Below are positions 7,588-16,263 of a DNA stretch of 64,000 bases, piece after piece (within the stretch, counting starts at the first letter, position 1; each line of letters begins with the position of its first letter). The notes under the pieces are model-generated. The model was not told the DNA's origin and made no database searches. It worked only from the letters and a program-made list of their open reading frames with translations. Made by a program: the position numbers and the translations under genes. This stretch comes from Chromatocurvus sp046260765 (lineage in GTDB: Bacteria; Pseudomonadota; Gammaproteobacteria; Pseudomonadales; Halieaceae). Where the stretch lies: positions 24,805-88,804 of the forward strand of contig JBHEOO010000011.1 of the NCBI GenBank assembly GCA_046260765.1. Reading direction: 5' to 3'.

Positions 7588-9552
7588 TCAGTCCGTCTTT
7601 TTCAGACCGCAGTCAGGGGCAAGGCGCAGCAGGCACTGGTGGTTGGCGGTGACGTCAATGCTGTCGAGCAGCACGCTCACAGGCTGGTTGAGCCGGAAGC
7701 GCCGTGTAGTGCTGGTCAGGCTGGCCTGCCATTTGTCGTAGCTGAATTTTTCCGGGTCCTTGCGCAGGTCTACCTGTCCTTCCAGTCCGCTGTCGTCCAG
7801 ACGCGCGGTGAAGCCACCACTGTTGATGTGGGAGATATGCGCGGGCCAGGGACCCGGCGTGGAAGCCTGCAGACGCTGCAGGTAGTTCGCCGCCAGCCAG
7901 CGTTCTGCCGCCTGGCTCGCTGCACGGGCGTTCTGCAGTCTCGCCGTCAGCGACGCGAGTTCGCTTTGGTCTATAGCCACCGGGTCGCGGCCGTGCAGCG
8001 CAGCCTTTATCTGTCGCTGGACCAGGAAGTCGACGTACTTGCGCAGCGGCGAGGTGCAGTTGGTGTACCGGGGCAGCGCCATGCCCATGTGGGGTCCGGG
8101 TTCTGATGACAGCTCCGCCCGCGTCAGCAGCCGGTTCACCATGTTACGCAGTGGCAGGTGGTGCGCCGGATCGCTGAGCAGGCGGATGAGCTCTCTGTAG
8201 CCAGCGACGCTGGTAACATCGATCTCTGCTGCCTGTGGCAGGTGCAGCTCAAGAAATTTGCGCAGCTCGTCGAGGCGGTCAGCGCGGAACCCCTTGTGCC
8301 GGATGAAGGGCCCACGGATAGCCTGGTCTGAGAGGAAATCCGCTGCACAGCGGTTGGCCGCTACCATGCACTCTTCCACGAGTTTCTGGGACGCCAGTTT
8401 CTCAAACGGTTCGATGCTTTCAATCTGCTTCTGGTCATTCAGAATCCAGCGGAACTCCCGGCGATCCTCCATGAGTAGACCGTTGGCCTCACGTTCGGCA
8501 TGAAGTGCGCGGAATACCTGGTAGAGCGCCTCCAGCGGGCTGGCATGACTCATCAGGCTGTCCTGCTCGCCCGACAGGTATTTGTCGACGGCAAAATACG
8601 ACAGTTTGGCCCGGGAGCGGATGGTGGCCTCGAGAAAATCGTAGTGGCGGATAACGCCGTTGTCGCCGACATCGATCTTGCACACGAGCGCAGGCCGGTC
8701 GTTGCCTGCAGACAGTGCGCAGGTGCCATGGGACATGTTCTCCGGCAGCATGGGTACGATGTCCCCGTGGAAGTACACCGAGGTCGCGCGCCGCGCAATA
8801 TCGGCCTCCAGCGGTGAGTCGGCGGGCACAAAGGCAGTCGGGTCGGCAATGGCGATGTACAGCGTCCAGCCATCGCTGCTGGTATCGGCATACAGGGCAT
8901 CGTCGATGTCCAGCGTCTTTGCCGCGTCGATGGAGATAAAGTCGAGGTCTGTGAGGTCGAGACGCTGCAGGTTCTCCGCCGAGGCGGACTGATTCAGCGC
9001 TGCGTCGACCTGCTGCAGCTTGGCGGCTGGCCATTCTGGCTGCAGATCGAACTTCTCCATGCTATAGCGGTTTTCAATACCCGGTGTTTCGCGGTTGCCT
9101 ATGACTCTCAGCACTTTTGCCTGGGGTCTGCCATCGCGAATGGGGTGGCGCAGGACGGCACAGCGGACGTAATCGCCCTCGCGGACGCCATTGCGGGCGT
9201 GTGGCGGAATAAAAAGCCAGCGCTGCAGGTTGCTGAGATCCGGTCGCACGAACAGTGCCTTGCCCTTGCGCACGCATTCGCCGGTGAACTCACCAAGAGG
9301 GCTGTCGATAAGTTTTTCAACTTCGGCGACGCTGCGCTTGTCGGCACCCGGCCGAATGCAGACGCGGATCCGGTCATCCGGGAAGGTCTTGAGCATCTCG
9401 TCTGGCGGGATGAACACTTCGCGGCCATCGTCGAGAACGGCAAACCCATAGCGGGCCTGAGTGCCCTTGACTACGGCTTCGGCGCGCTCCTTGACGGATT
9501 CCAACTGGTTTTTCAGGCCCTTTAGCTGTGAGAGGGCGTCGCTGTTCAGCAT
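7588..9552 (-). CDS. rnb: Exoribonuclease II (RNB family)
   Basis: A 654-residue 3'-5' exoribonuclease that degrades single-stranded mRNA. An N-terminal cold-shock-like region (GTQARYGFAVLDDGREVFIPPDEM) precedes the RNB catalytic domain, whose acidic site is visible as SIDAAKTLDIDDALYA and IADPTAFV; a C-terminal S1-like segment closes the protein. The length matches RNase II (about 644) rather than the longer RNase R, which is a separate gene at the right edge. The ATG start at 9552 gives MLNSDALSQLKGLKNQL. The intergenic region upstream is shared with the divergent phoH. Confidence 0.9.
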   Translation of the reverse strand: MLNSDALSQLKGLKNQLESVKERAEAVVKGTQARYGFAVLDDGREVFIPPDEMLKTFPDDRIRVCIRPGADKRSVAEVEKLIDSPLGEFTGECVRKGKALFVRPDLSNLQRWLFIPPHARNGVREGDYVRCAVLRHPIRDGRPQAKVLRVIGNRETPGIENRYSMEKFDLQPEWPAAKLQQVDAALNQSASAENLQRLDLTDLDFISIDAAKTLDIDDALYADTSSDGWTLYIAIADPTAFVPADSPLEADIARRATSVYFHGDIVPMLPENMSHGTCALSAGNDRPALVCKIDVGDNGVIRHYDFLEATIRSRAKLSYFAVDKYLSGEQDSLMSHASPLEALYQVFRALHAEREANGLLMEDRREFRWILNDQKQIESIEPFEKLASQKLVEECMVAANRCAADFLSDQAIRGPFIRHKGFRADRLDELRKFLELHLPQAAEIDVTSVAGYRELIRLLSDPAHHLPLRNMVNRLLTRAELSSEPGPHMGMALPRYTNCTSPLRKYVDFLVQRQIKAALHGRDPVAIDQSELASLTARLQNARAASQAAERWLAANYLQRLQASTPGPWPAHISHINSGGFTARLDDSGLEGQVDLRKDPEKFSYDKWQASLTSTTRRFRLNQPVSVLLDSIDVTANHQCLLRLAPDCGLKKTD

Positions 9553-9686
9553 AGTGGCGTCTGTGCGGCCTGTTTATTGATCAGTCGGCTATCGTAGCGG
9601 AAAAGGTCTCGGGTGTCAGTGTGGAATACCGGATCGATGAGGCACAAGCGCGCCTGCCCGCAACGCCCTGACCTGCGCTGACACGA

Positions 9687-9716
9687 TTGACAGTGTTGCG
9701 GATTGTTGCCAATAAT
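9687..9716 (+). promoter_or_regulatory. Putative sigma-70 promoter for the PIN-PhoH gene
   Basis: A perfect TTGACA (9687-9692) and AATAAT (9711-9716, five of six matches) are 18 bases apart, in the 346-base region between rnb and phoH. Transcription would leave a leader of about 175 bases carrying the 20-base direct repeat. Nothing else in 9553-9898 looks like a gene. Confidence 0.5.
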
Positions 9717-9782
9717 TGTCAGTGGAGATGCAGTAAAACGGCAGATCATCCGTATCAGACGTGGCGCTCTAATGGCTCCAAT

Positions 9783-9822
9783 CTCCCGCAGCAGGCCGCT
9801 CGCTCCCGCAGCAGGCCGCTCG
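9783..9822. repeat. Exact 20-base tandem duplication in the phoH leader
   Basis: Two perfect adjacent copies of a 20-base GC-rich unit (CTCCCGCAGCAGGCCGCTCG), at 9783-9802 and 9803-9822. It lies about 75 bases before the phoH start codon, within its predicted leader. Confidence 0.95.
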
Positions 9823-9898
9823 CCCGGCGCCGCTGGACGGTTGGCGCGATTCCCGCCGCAGTACATTGTGCAACGCACTAAAGAACCAGGAGCTCAAT

Positions 9899-11335
9899 AT
9901 GGATGCCAGTCCCGCACTGAACGCCGGCATGTCAGAGGTGCTGCCGTTGCAGACCAAGACCTACGTGCTGGACACCAACGTCCTGCTCCACGATCCGACG
10001 GCGATTACCGGCTTTTCCGAGCATCACGTGGTGATTCCGATGACGGTGCTGGAGGAGCTGGACCATATCAAGGATCGTCACGACAAGACGGTAAGCCGTG
10101 AGGCGCGCATTGCCATCCAGCTCATCGACAAGGTGGTCGACGCGGCCACGCCGCAGGAAATCCAGGCCGGCGTGGAACTGCCCGGCACTACGCTGGAAGG
10201 CCGCCTGGGTACGCTGGCAATCTATCCCGACCAGCTGATCAGCGACGACAGCCAGGTCCCCTATCTCGACGTTACCCAGGATCAGGCCAACGACAACCGT
10301 ATCATCAATGTCGCCATCCGGCTGCAGGCTGAAAACCCGGACAGCTTTGTCTGTCTGGTGACCAAGGACATCAACATGCGCATCAAGGCCAAGGGGTCGG
10401 GTCTGATGCATGTGGAGGACTACCGGCGCGATCGTGTGCTCGATGACATCGACCTGCTCGCGCGCGGTTACCAGCGCATTGAGGGTGATTTCTGGAGCAC
10501 GGTGTCGGAGGTCGATACGGTGCGCGAGGGCGAACAGACCCTGCACCGGGTGCCGCGTGACGCGCTGCCGGAGGCTTACCCCAACCTGTTCGTCCATGAC
10601 GACAACGCGTTCTTTGCCTTTGTTGTGCGTCTCGATGCGAAGCATGTGTTCCTGCGCTGCGAGAGTCGCGACAATCTCATGAAGCGGCGCTTCTGGGGCC
10701 TGTCACCGCGCAATCTCGAGCAGGCCATGGCCATGGCTCTGCTCGGCGACAACAGCGTGGACATGACGGTCATGACCGGCCCGGCGGGGTCTGGCAAGAC
10801 GCTGCTGGCGCTGGCCTACGGGCTCCACGCCATTCTCGAGGAAGGGCGCTTCAGCAAGCTGATCATCGCCCGCTCGACGCCGCCGATCGCAGAGGATATC
10901 GGCTTTCTGCCCGGCACGGAGGAGGAGAAGATGGCGCCCTGGCTGGCGGCCTTCGATGACAATCTCGAGATTCTCCACGGCGGCGATGAATCCTGTGTCG
11001 GCAGCATCGATTACGTTAAGGAGCGGGCAAACATACAGTTCAAGTCGCTCAACTTCATGCGCGGGCGTTCGTTCAACAACGCCTACATTATTATCGACGA
11101 GGCCCAGGGACTGACCCAGTTTCAGCTCAAGTCCGTGATTTCACGGGTGGGTGAGGGCTCGAGAATTGTCGTGCTTGGCAACCTGGCACAGATCGACAAC
11201 AAATACATTTCGCCGCTGACATCCGGACTGACCTATCTGGTTGAGAAGAGCAAGTCGTATCAGCATGCGGGCATCATGCACATCGGTGGTATTGTGCGCT
11301 CGCGGCTTGCGGCGTTCGCCGAGGAGCAGCTATAG
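9899..11335 (+). CDS. phoH2: PIN-domain / PhoH-like ATPase fusion
   Basis: A 478-residue two-domain protein. Residues about 20-160 form a PIN ribonuclease domain (YVLDTNVLLHDP with the first Asp, later DNRIINVA and VTKDINMR). The C-terminal part is a PhoH P-loop ATPase (MTGPAGSGKTLLALA, DEAQGLTQFQ, and the C-terminal SRLAAFAEEQL). This PhoH2/YlaK architecture is described as an ATP-dependent RNA helicase/ribonuclease. The ATG at 9899 has AGGAG upstream; an in-frame ATG at 9866 is less well placed. The convergent gene follows 23 bases later. Confidence 0.93.
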   Translation: MDASPALNAGMSEVLPLQTKTYVLDTNVLLHDPTAITGFSEHHVVIPMTVLEELDHIKDRHDKTVSREARIAIQLIDKVVDAATPQEIQAGVELPGTTLEGRLGTLAIYPDQLISDDSQVPYLDVTQDQANDNRIINVAIRLQAENPDSFVCLVTKDINMRIKAKGSGLMHVEDYRRDRVLDDIDLLARGYQRIEGDFWSTVSEVDTVREGEQTLHRVPRDALPEAYPNLFVHDDNAFFAFVVRLDAKHVFLRCESRDNLMKRRFWGLSPRNLEQAMAMALLGDNSVDMTVMTGPAGSGKTLLALAYGLHAILEEGRFSKLIIARSTPPIAEDIGFLPGTEEEKMAPWLAAFDDNLEILHGGDESCVGSIDYVKERANIQFKSLNFMRGRSFNNAYIIIDEAQGLTQFQLKSVISRVGEGSRIVVLGNLAQIDNKYISPLTSGLTYLVEKSKSYQHAGIMHIGGIVRSRLAAFAEEQL

Positions 11336-11358
11336 GGCGTTTCGCTGCGCCCGGGCAG

Positions 11359-12393
11359 TCATGAATCTTCCGTTGAATCGTTGCGTCGACGCGCCAGGTC
11401 GCGCTCCAGCGCAAACTCCAGGCGCAATATGATGCTCCACTCGCCGCTGCGACCGCTGTCGGCCTGAAGCTGGCGGAAGCTGTAGCTGGGTTCAAATTCA
11501 ACAAACATGTAAGGCCGGTATACCTGGCGTCTGAAGACTGTGCCAAGTCTGTAGCTGCGCACAAAAGGGTCGGGGCGGGTCACGCCGTTGACCAGGAAGA
11601 AATGTTCCACAGCGAGTGGTCTCTCGCTATCAGTCAGATGGCGCTGCCTCAGTGCCAGGCGCGAGCGCCACTCCACGCCCTCGCTCTCTTCCCCCCAGAT
11701 ACCCCGCTGGCTCCATCGCCACACGTTGTTTTCGCTCTGCTTATAATTAATGTCGAGCTGGGTGGTGCCGTAGAGACCTTCGTCGGACTCGTGCTGAAGT
11801 CGCTGAATGAATCGGTAACTGACGCTATCAATTACGTCACCCTGGTTTCGGTATCTCACGCCCGGCTTTAGCCCGCTCCTGTTCAGGCTCAGTGTGGTAT
11901 CGAACCGGGAACGCTTGCCTTCGCGCAGCAGATACTGGAGCCCTACCTGGTCATCGAGCCGATCGTCGTCCAGATCCTGATCGTCCTCTGCCTGGTCGCT
12001 GAATACCAGGTCCAGCCGGCGCGAGATGCGGGGCAGCTGTAGCTTGCCGCGCAGTCGCGGCTTCACATCGTATCCCTCGGCAGAGTCCCAGTCGTTGATC
12101 AACTGCAGCCGCAGCAATGACTCCGCCTGCTCCAGATTGTAGGTCGCGTCACCAAAAAACTGATCCATCCACTCGGTCAGCGCCTGTGCACTGTCGGTAA
12201 CGTAGGCATGGCTGGTGTCGACCCAGTTTTCTTCGGTGTCTTCCAGCTTTTGTTTTGACGCAGGCACGGGGGCTGTCCAACCGCGGAGCGAGTCGTCTGT
12301 CTGGGCGTTGGGGTGGGCCACACACAGGCACAGGAGGGCAGACAGTGCAAAGTGACTGACCCGAGCCTGATTTGCCGGTAAACTTCCGCCCAT
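11359..12393 (-). CDS. Exported protein of unknown function, probable outer-membrane beta-barrel
   Basis: A 344-residue protein with an N-terminal hydrophobic segment (HFALSALLCLCVAHPNAQ) that looks like a signal peptide. The body is rich in alternating aromatic/polar strands such as YRPYMFVEFEPSYSFRQL and EWSIILRLEFALERDL, with acidic loops (QAEDDQDLDDDRLDD). This composition suggests an outer-membrane barrel, but I do not recognise a family and no function is proposed. Its ATG and the ATG of psd overlap head to head in the tetranucleotide CATG at 12391-12394, so the leader of each gene lies in the other's coding sequence. Confidence 0.65.
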   Translation of the reverse strand: MGGSLPANQARVSHFALSALLCLCVAHPNAQTDDSLRGWTAPVPASKQKLEDTEENWVDTSHAYVTDSAQALTEWMDQFFGDATYNLEQAESLLRLQLINDWDSAEGYDVKPRLRGKLQLPRISRRLDLVFSDQAEDDQDLDDDRLDDQVGLQYLLREGKRSRFDTTLSLNRSGLKPGVRYRNQGDVIDSVSYRFIQRLQHESDEGLYGTTQLDINYKQSENNVWRWSQRGIWGEESEGVEWRSRLALRQRHLTDSERPLAVEHFFLVNGVTRPDPFVRSYRLGTVFRRQVYRPYMFVEFEPSYSFRQLQADSGRSGEWSIILRLEFALERDLARRRNDSTEDS

Positions 12394-13258
12394 GACGACA
12401 CTCTTTATCTGGCTCCAGCACTGCCTGCCGCAGCACCTTCTATCAAGGATCGTAGGCTCTCTCGCCCGTGCACGCCAGCCCCGCTGGCTGGTTTCCTGGG
12501 TTATCCGTCGGTTTGTTGCGCACTACAACGTGAATCTCGCCGAGGCGCAGGCAGCCGATGTCTCTGCTTACCGTTCCTTTAATGCGTTCTTTACCCGATC
12601 GCTGAAGCCCGATGCGCGACCGCTTGCCGATGCCGATCTGGTCTGCCCCGCTGATGGCGTGCTCAGCCAGTTCGGCGCCATTTACGGTGGCCGCTTACTC
12701 CAGGCAAAGGGACGCCACTTCGCACTCGACGAATTACTGGGGGGCGATACCGCGCGCGCTTCGATCTTTAACGATGGCGCTTTCGCGACGATCTATCTCT
12801 CTCCGCGTGATTATCACAGAGTGCATATGCCGATGGCGGGTCGTCTGACTGCCACCTGCTATATTCCCGGGCGGCTGTTCTCGGTGAATGCGGTGACGGC
12901 AGAGGGGGTGGACAGGCTGTTTGCCCGCAACGAGCGCCTGGTGTGTTACTTCGACGGGCCCCGGGGACCGTTTGCGATGGTGCTGGTCGGCGCCATGATC
13001 GTCGCCGGGATCGAGACCGTGTGGTCGGGTCAGGTAGCACCGCCGCCGCGACGGCCGGTCTCCAAAGATTATTCCGTGCTCCCGACCCCGGTCAGCCTGG
13101 AGCGCGGTGATGAGATGGGACGCTTCCTGCTTGGGTCGACGGTGATTCTGCTGTTTCCACCCGGCGCGCCGGTTTTCAACCGGGCATTGGCACCTGGTGC
13201 GCAGACACGCATCGGTGAGGCCATGGGTGCATACGACGAAGCTCCCAAAGGGACTTAA
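12392..13258 (+). CDS. psd: Phosphatidylserine decarboxylase proenzyme
   Basis: Membrane-associated pyruvoyl enzyme that makes phosphatidylethanolamine. The 288-residue proenzyme carries the self-cleavage site LLGSTVILLF near residue 250; the Ser of LGST becomes the pyruvoyl group. Other family motifs are YRSFNAFFTRSLKPDARP, CPADG and YHRVHMP. The start at 12392 gives the expected N-terminus MTTLFIWLQHCLP. It overlaps the divergent upstream gene by two bases and ends 8 bases from the convergent rsgA. Confidence 0.96.
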   Translation: MTTLFIWLQHCLPQHLLSRIVGSLARARQPRWLVSWVIRRFVAHYNVNLAEAQAADVSAYRSFNAFFTRSLKPDARPLADADLVCPADGVLSQFGAIYGGRLLQAKGRHFALDELLGGDTARASIFNDGAFATIYLSPRDYHRVHMPMAGRLTATCYIPGRLFSVNAVTAEGVDRLFARNERLVCYFDGPRGPFAMVLVGAMIVAGIETVWSGQVAPPPRRPVSKDYSVLPTPVSLERGDEMGRFLLGSTVILLFPPGAPVFNRALAPGAQTRIGEAMGAYDEAPKGT

Positions 13259-13266
13259 GGCCGTGT

Positions 13267-14316
13267 TTACGCAGCGTCCAGCGACCCGATGATATGACGA
13301 TAACTGGCGAGGCGCTGCGCCGGGATCAGTCCGCCTGCAACGGCCGCCAGCAGCGCGCAGCCCGGCTCACTCTGGTGCCGGCAATCGCGGAAGCGACATT
13401 TGCCAAGGTAGGGATGAAACTCGCGAAAGCCGGACTCCACCGCATACCGTGTGAGGTGCCCGAGGCCAAATTCACGAATCCCCGGTGAGTCTATGAGTTG
13501 TCCGCCCGAGGGCAGGTGAAACAGCCCCGATGTTGTCGTGGTGTGTGTGCCTTTGCCGGAACCCTCGGAGAGAGCGCCAGTGCGTTGCGGTGCGGCACCC
13601 GGCAGGAGAGCGTTGAGCAGCGACGTCTTGCCCACGCCTGACTGGCCGACAAAGACGCTGGTGTGGCCGCGCAGGGCATCCTCCAGTTCCGCAAGCCCAC
13701 TGTGGATTGAGCAGCGTATGACGGGATAGCCAAGTGGGGGGTAGATTTTGAGCATGTCCTCCAATGGTGCCGCGAGTGCCGGGTCTTCAAGCAGATCACA
13801 TTTGTTCACCACGATGAGCGGCCTTGCGCCGGTTTCCTGCGCCGCGACCAGATAACGGTCGAGCAGATTGGCGTGCGGTGTCGGCAGCGGCGCGATGACG
13901 ACAGCGATCTGGTCGATGTTGGCGGCGATCGCTTTCAGTTTGCCGTAGGCATCCGGACGCCGCAGTTCAGTGGTCCGGGGGAGCTGCGCAACGACCACGC
14001 CGGTGGGTTCACCGGGGCAGAATACAACGCGATCGCCGGTCACCATGCCGTCCAGGTTCGCGCGCAGATGGCAGCGGGCGCTTTTTGACAGACCTGTCCC
14101 GCTTTCCGTTTCGACATCGACCTGCGTGCCGTAGTGGGCCGTTACGACACCTTCAAGCTCCTCCACGGTGGACAGATCCCCGCCAGCGTCAGGACCAATC
14201 GGGACCTGATCCCCCCGTTCGCCAGGTTCCGACGCTCGTGCGGCCCGGCGGGCCCGCTCGGCGCGAATCTTCTCGATGCGCCAGGCCTGCTGCCGGGTGA
14301 GTTTTCGCTTTGTCAT
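13267..14316 (-). CDS. rsgA: Ribosome small-subunit biogenesis GTPase RsgA
   Basis: Circularly permuted GTPase that checks late 30S maturation. The basic N-terminus MTKRKLTRQQAWRIEKIRAERA is followed by an OB domain. GTPase motifs come in permuted order (VVNKCDL, then GQSGVGKTSLLNALL and DSPGIREFGL), and the C-terminal zinc motif is CRFRDCRHQSEPGC. The ATG at 14316 is preferred over one three codons upstream (14325) because family members begin with the same basic MxKRxLxRxQ sequence; neither has a strong ribosome site. Divergent from orn, a conserved arrangement in Pseudomonas relatives. Confidence 0.95.
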   Translation of the reverse strand: MTKRKLTRQQAWRIEKIRAERARRAARASEPGERGDQVPIGPDAGGDLSTVEELEGVVTAHYGTQVDVETESGTGLSKSARCHLRANLDGMVTGDRVVFCPGEPTGVVVAQLPRTTELRRPDAYGKLKAIAANIDQIAVVIAPLPTPHANLLDRYLVAAQETGARPLIVVNKCDLLEDPALAAPLEDMLKIYPPLGYPVIRCSIHSGLAELEDALRGHTSVFVGQSGVGKTSLLNALLPGAAPQRTGALSEGSGKGTHTTTTSGLFHLPSGGQLIDSPGIREFGLGHLTRYAVESGFREFHPYLGKCRFRDCRHQSEPGCALLAAVAGGLIPAQRLASYRHIIGSLDAA

Positions 14317-14419
14317 GCCCGGCATTATCGATCGCCGCTTCGGCCAAGTCGAGCGCAGCGATGACTGCGTGTTAAGCTCCGGGTTTCGGCAGGACCGGCT
14401 TTGGTAGAGGAGAGTATTG

Positions 14420-14980
14420 ATGCGTGACGACAGTCATCTGGTGTGGGTGGACATGGAGATGACCGGGCTGGATCCCGATCGTGATCGCGTGATCGAGATT
14501 GCCAGCATTGTCACCGACAGCAGTCTCAATACACTGGCCGAAGGGCCGGTGATAGCCATATACCAGTCCGAAGCGGTGCTGGCCCGGATGGATGAGTGGA
14601 ATACAACGCATCACACGCGCTCCGGCCTGGTCGACCGCGTTGTCGCCAGTGCGTCGGATGAGGCGGCGGCGACGCGGGAAACCCTCGATTTTCTCGCCCA
14701 GTGGGTGAGTGAAGGCGCATCGCCCATGTGCGGCAACTCTATCTGTCAGGATCGGCGATTCATGGCGCGGCACATGCCGGAGCTCGAAGCCTTTTTCCAT
14801 TACCGCAACCTGGACGTCAGCAGCCTGAAGATTCTCGCGCAGCGCTGGCGGCCTGATCTCTATGCGGCGCTGGACAAGAAATCCGCACACCTGGCGCTGG
14901 ACGATATCCGTGACTCGATCGCGGAGCTGCGCTTCTATCGCGACACTTTTCTGCGCCTGGGAGAAGCGCAGCCCGACTGA
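14420..14980 (+). CDS. orn: Oligoribonuclease
   Basis: A 186-residue DEDDh exonuclease that degrades 2-5 nucleotide RNAs and the linear dinucleotides from cyclic-di-GMP breakdown. Motifs WVDMEMTGLDP, CGNSICQDRRF and HLALDDIRDSI are all present, so the acidic catalytic set is intact. ATG 14420 has GAGGAGAG upstream and is preferred to the in-frame TTG one codon earlier. The stop codon lies inside the first unit of a tandem repeat array that continues 80 bases downstream. Confidence 0.96.
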   Translation: MRDDSHLVWVDMEMTGLDPDRDRVIEIASIVTDSSLNTLAEGPVIAIYQSEAVLARMDEWNTTHHTRSGLVDRVVASASDEAAATRETLDFLAQWVSEGASPMCGNSICQDRRFMARHMPELEAFFHYRNLDVSSLKILAQRWRPDLYAALDKKSAHLALDDIRDSIAELRFYRDTFLRLGEAQPD

Positions 14981-15060
14981 GCCGCAGCCCGATTGAGCCG
15001 CAGCCCGACTGAGCCGCAACTCGCTGGGCCGCAACTCGCTGGGCCGCAACCCGCTGGGCC
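14968..15060. repeat. Six-unit tandem repeat across the orn stop codon
   Basis: Three 16-base units (GCAGCCCGACTGAGCC and a one-base variant) at 14968-14983, 14984-14999 and 15000-15015. They are followed by three 15-base units (GCAACTCGCTGGGCC, twice identical, then one variant) at 15016-15030, 15031-15045 and 15046-15060. The orn TGA is in unit one. Between this and the queG stop codon (about 40 bases) I see nothing else. Confidence 0.9.
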
Positions 15061-15101
15061 GGTGCCTCTTCCGGCTCCCCGTCGACCGGGCGCTGCGGAC
15101 C

Positions 15102-16163
15102 TCAGAGGCGGAATTTGTGGCGCTCGAGTGCCCACTCCACATGCTCGCGTACCAGTGCTGAGGAATGCCCCCGGCGACTCTGCAGCGCGTCGACGGTTGC
15201 CTGGGTGCCGGGGGCATTGCCCAGGGCCACGGCAAGGTTACGCAGCCAGCGTTCATGTCCGATCCGGCGCAGTGCCGAACCCTCGGTGCGGGCTTCGTAG
15301 GTCTGTTCGTCCCACAGAAACAGCGATACCAGATCACTGTCGTCCAGCCCGTGGCGCGGCTTAAAGTCGGCCTCATCCGTGTGCTGCGCGAACTTGTTCC
15401 AGGGACACACCAGCTGGCAGTCGTCGCAGCCGAAGATGCGGTTGCCCATAAGAGGACGCAGCGCCGGATCGATACTGCCCTTGTGTTCGATGGTGAGATA
15501 GGAAATACAGCGTCTCGCGTCGAGCTGAAAGGGGCCGGTGAAAGCATCGGTGGGACAGATGTCCAGGCAGGCGCGGCAGCTGCCGCAGTGCTTTTCCGTA
15601 CGTGCGTTATCGGTGGGCAGCGGCAGGTCTGTGTAGATCTCACCAAGGAAAAACCAGGAGCCCACGCGCTCGTTGATCAGCATCGTGTTCTTGGCAATCC
15701 AGCCGAGTCCGGCGCGCTCGGCCAGCGCCCGCTCCAGTACCGGGGCGCTGTCGACAAAGGCCCGGTACTCACCGCCCCCCGCTTCATCCCTGATGCGTCT
15801 GGCCAGCGCCGCGAGGCGCTTGCGCAGCAGTTTGTGATAGTCACGGCCGAGGGTGTAGCGGGAGATGTAGGCCCGGTCTGTTGACGCCAGCACCTGCTCC
15901 GGGTCTGCTCCCTGGGGCAGGTAGTCCATGCGCACTGACAGCACCCGGCAGGTTCCCGGCACCAGTTCTTCGGGGCGAGATCGCTTGCTGCCGTGGCTTG
16001 CCATCCACTGCATCTCACCGTGATAGCCAGCATCCAGCCACTTCTGCAGATAGGCCTCGTGTTCGGCCAGATTGATATCGCTGATCCCAAGCTGCTGAAA
16101 GCCCAGTTCTACGGCCCACTCACGAATGCGCTCCGCGAGCGCGGCCGATTGTGTTGCATCCAT
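15102..16163 (-). CDS. queG: Epoxyqueuosine reductase
   Basis: Cobalamin- and iron-sulfur-dependent enzyme for the last step of queuosine synthesis in tRNA wobble positions. From ATG 16163 it has 353 residues and opens MDATQSAALAERIREWAVELGFQQLGISD, matching known N-termini. The frame stays open to 16445, but that extension runs over the divergent nnr gene. Two [4Fe-4S] clusters are encoded (CGSCRACLDICP and CDDCQLVCPWN), along with YHGEMQWM and CRVLSVRMDYLP. A C-terminal HEAT-like stretch ends the protein. Divergent from nnr by 100 bases. Confidence 0.95.
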   Translation of the reverse strand: MDATQSAALAERIREWAVELGFQQLGISDINLAEHEAYLQKWLDAGYHGEMQWMASHGSKRSRPEELVPGTCRVLSVRMDYLPQGADPEQVLASTDRAYISRYTLGRDYHKLLRKRLAALARRIRDEAGGGEYRAFVDSAPVLERALAERAGLGWIAKNTMLINERVGSWFFLGEIYTDLPLPTDNARTEKHCGSCRACLDICPTDAFTGPFQLDARRCISYLTIEHKGSIDPALRPLMGNRIFGCDDCQLVCPWNKFAQHTDEADFKPRHGLDDSDLVSLFLWDEQTYEARTEGSALRRIGHERWLRNLAVALGNAPGTQATVDALQSRRGHSSALVREHVEWALERHKFRL

Positions 16164-16263
16164 TGCCCGTGTCACCGGATCATCCCAAAGCTGCTCCCGA
16201 GTTGCGTATAATCCCGGCCCAAGCCGCACACCTTTCATGTCGGCGGCACTGACGAGGATCGCC

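Noticed and set aside
9546..9878. Minus-strand 110-codon ORF upstream of rnb
   Set aside because: Its sequence has no recognisable domain, it contains the tandem duplication and it runs antisense to the phoH promoter region.
14968..15060. CRISPR-like repeat array
   Set aside because: Units are 15-16 bases and contiguous with no unique spacers, and no cas genes are present.
14372..15646. Minus-strand 424-codon ORF
   Set aside because: It is antisense to orn and out of frame with queG; its low-complexity PSELRPSEL stretch comes from the tandem repeat.
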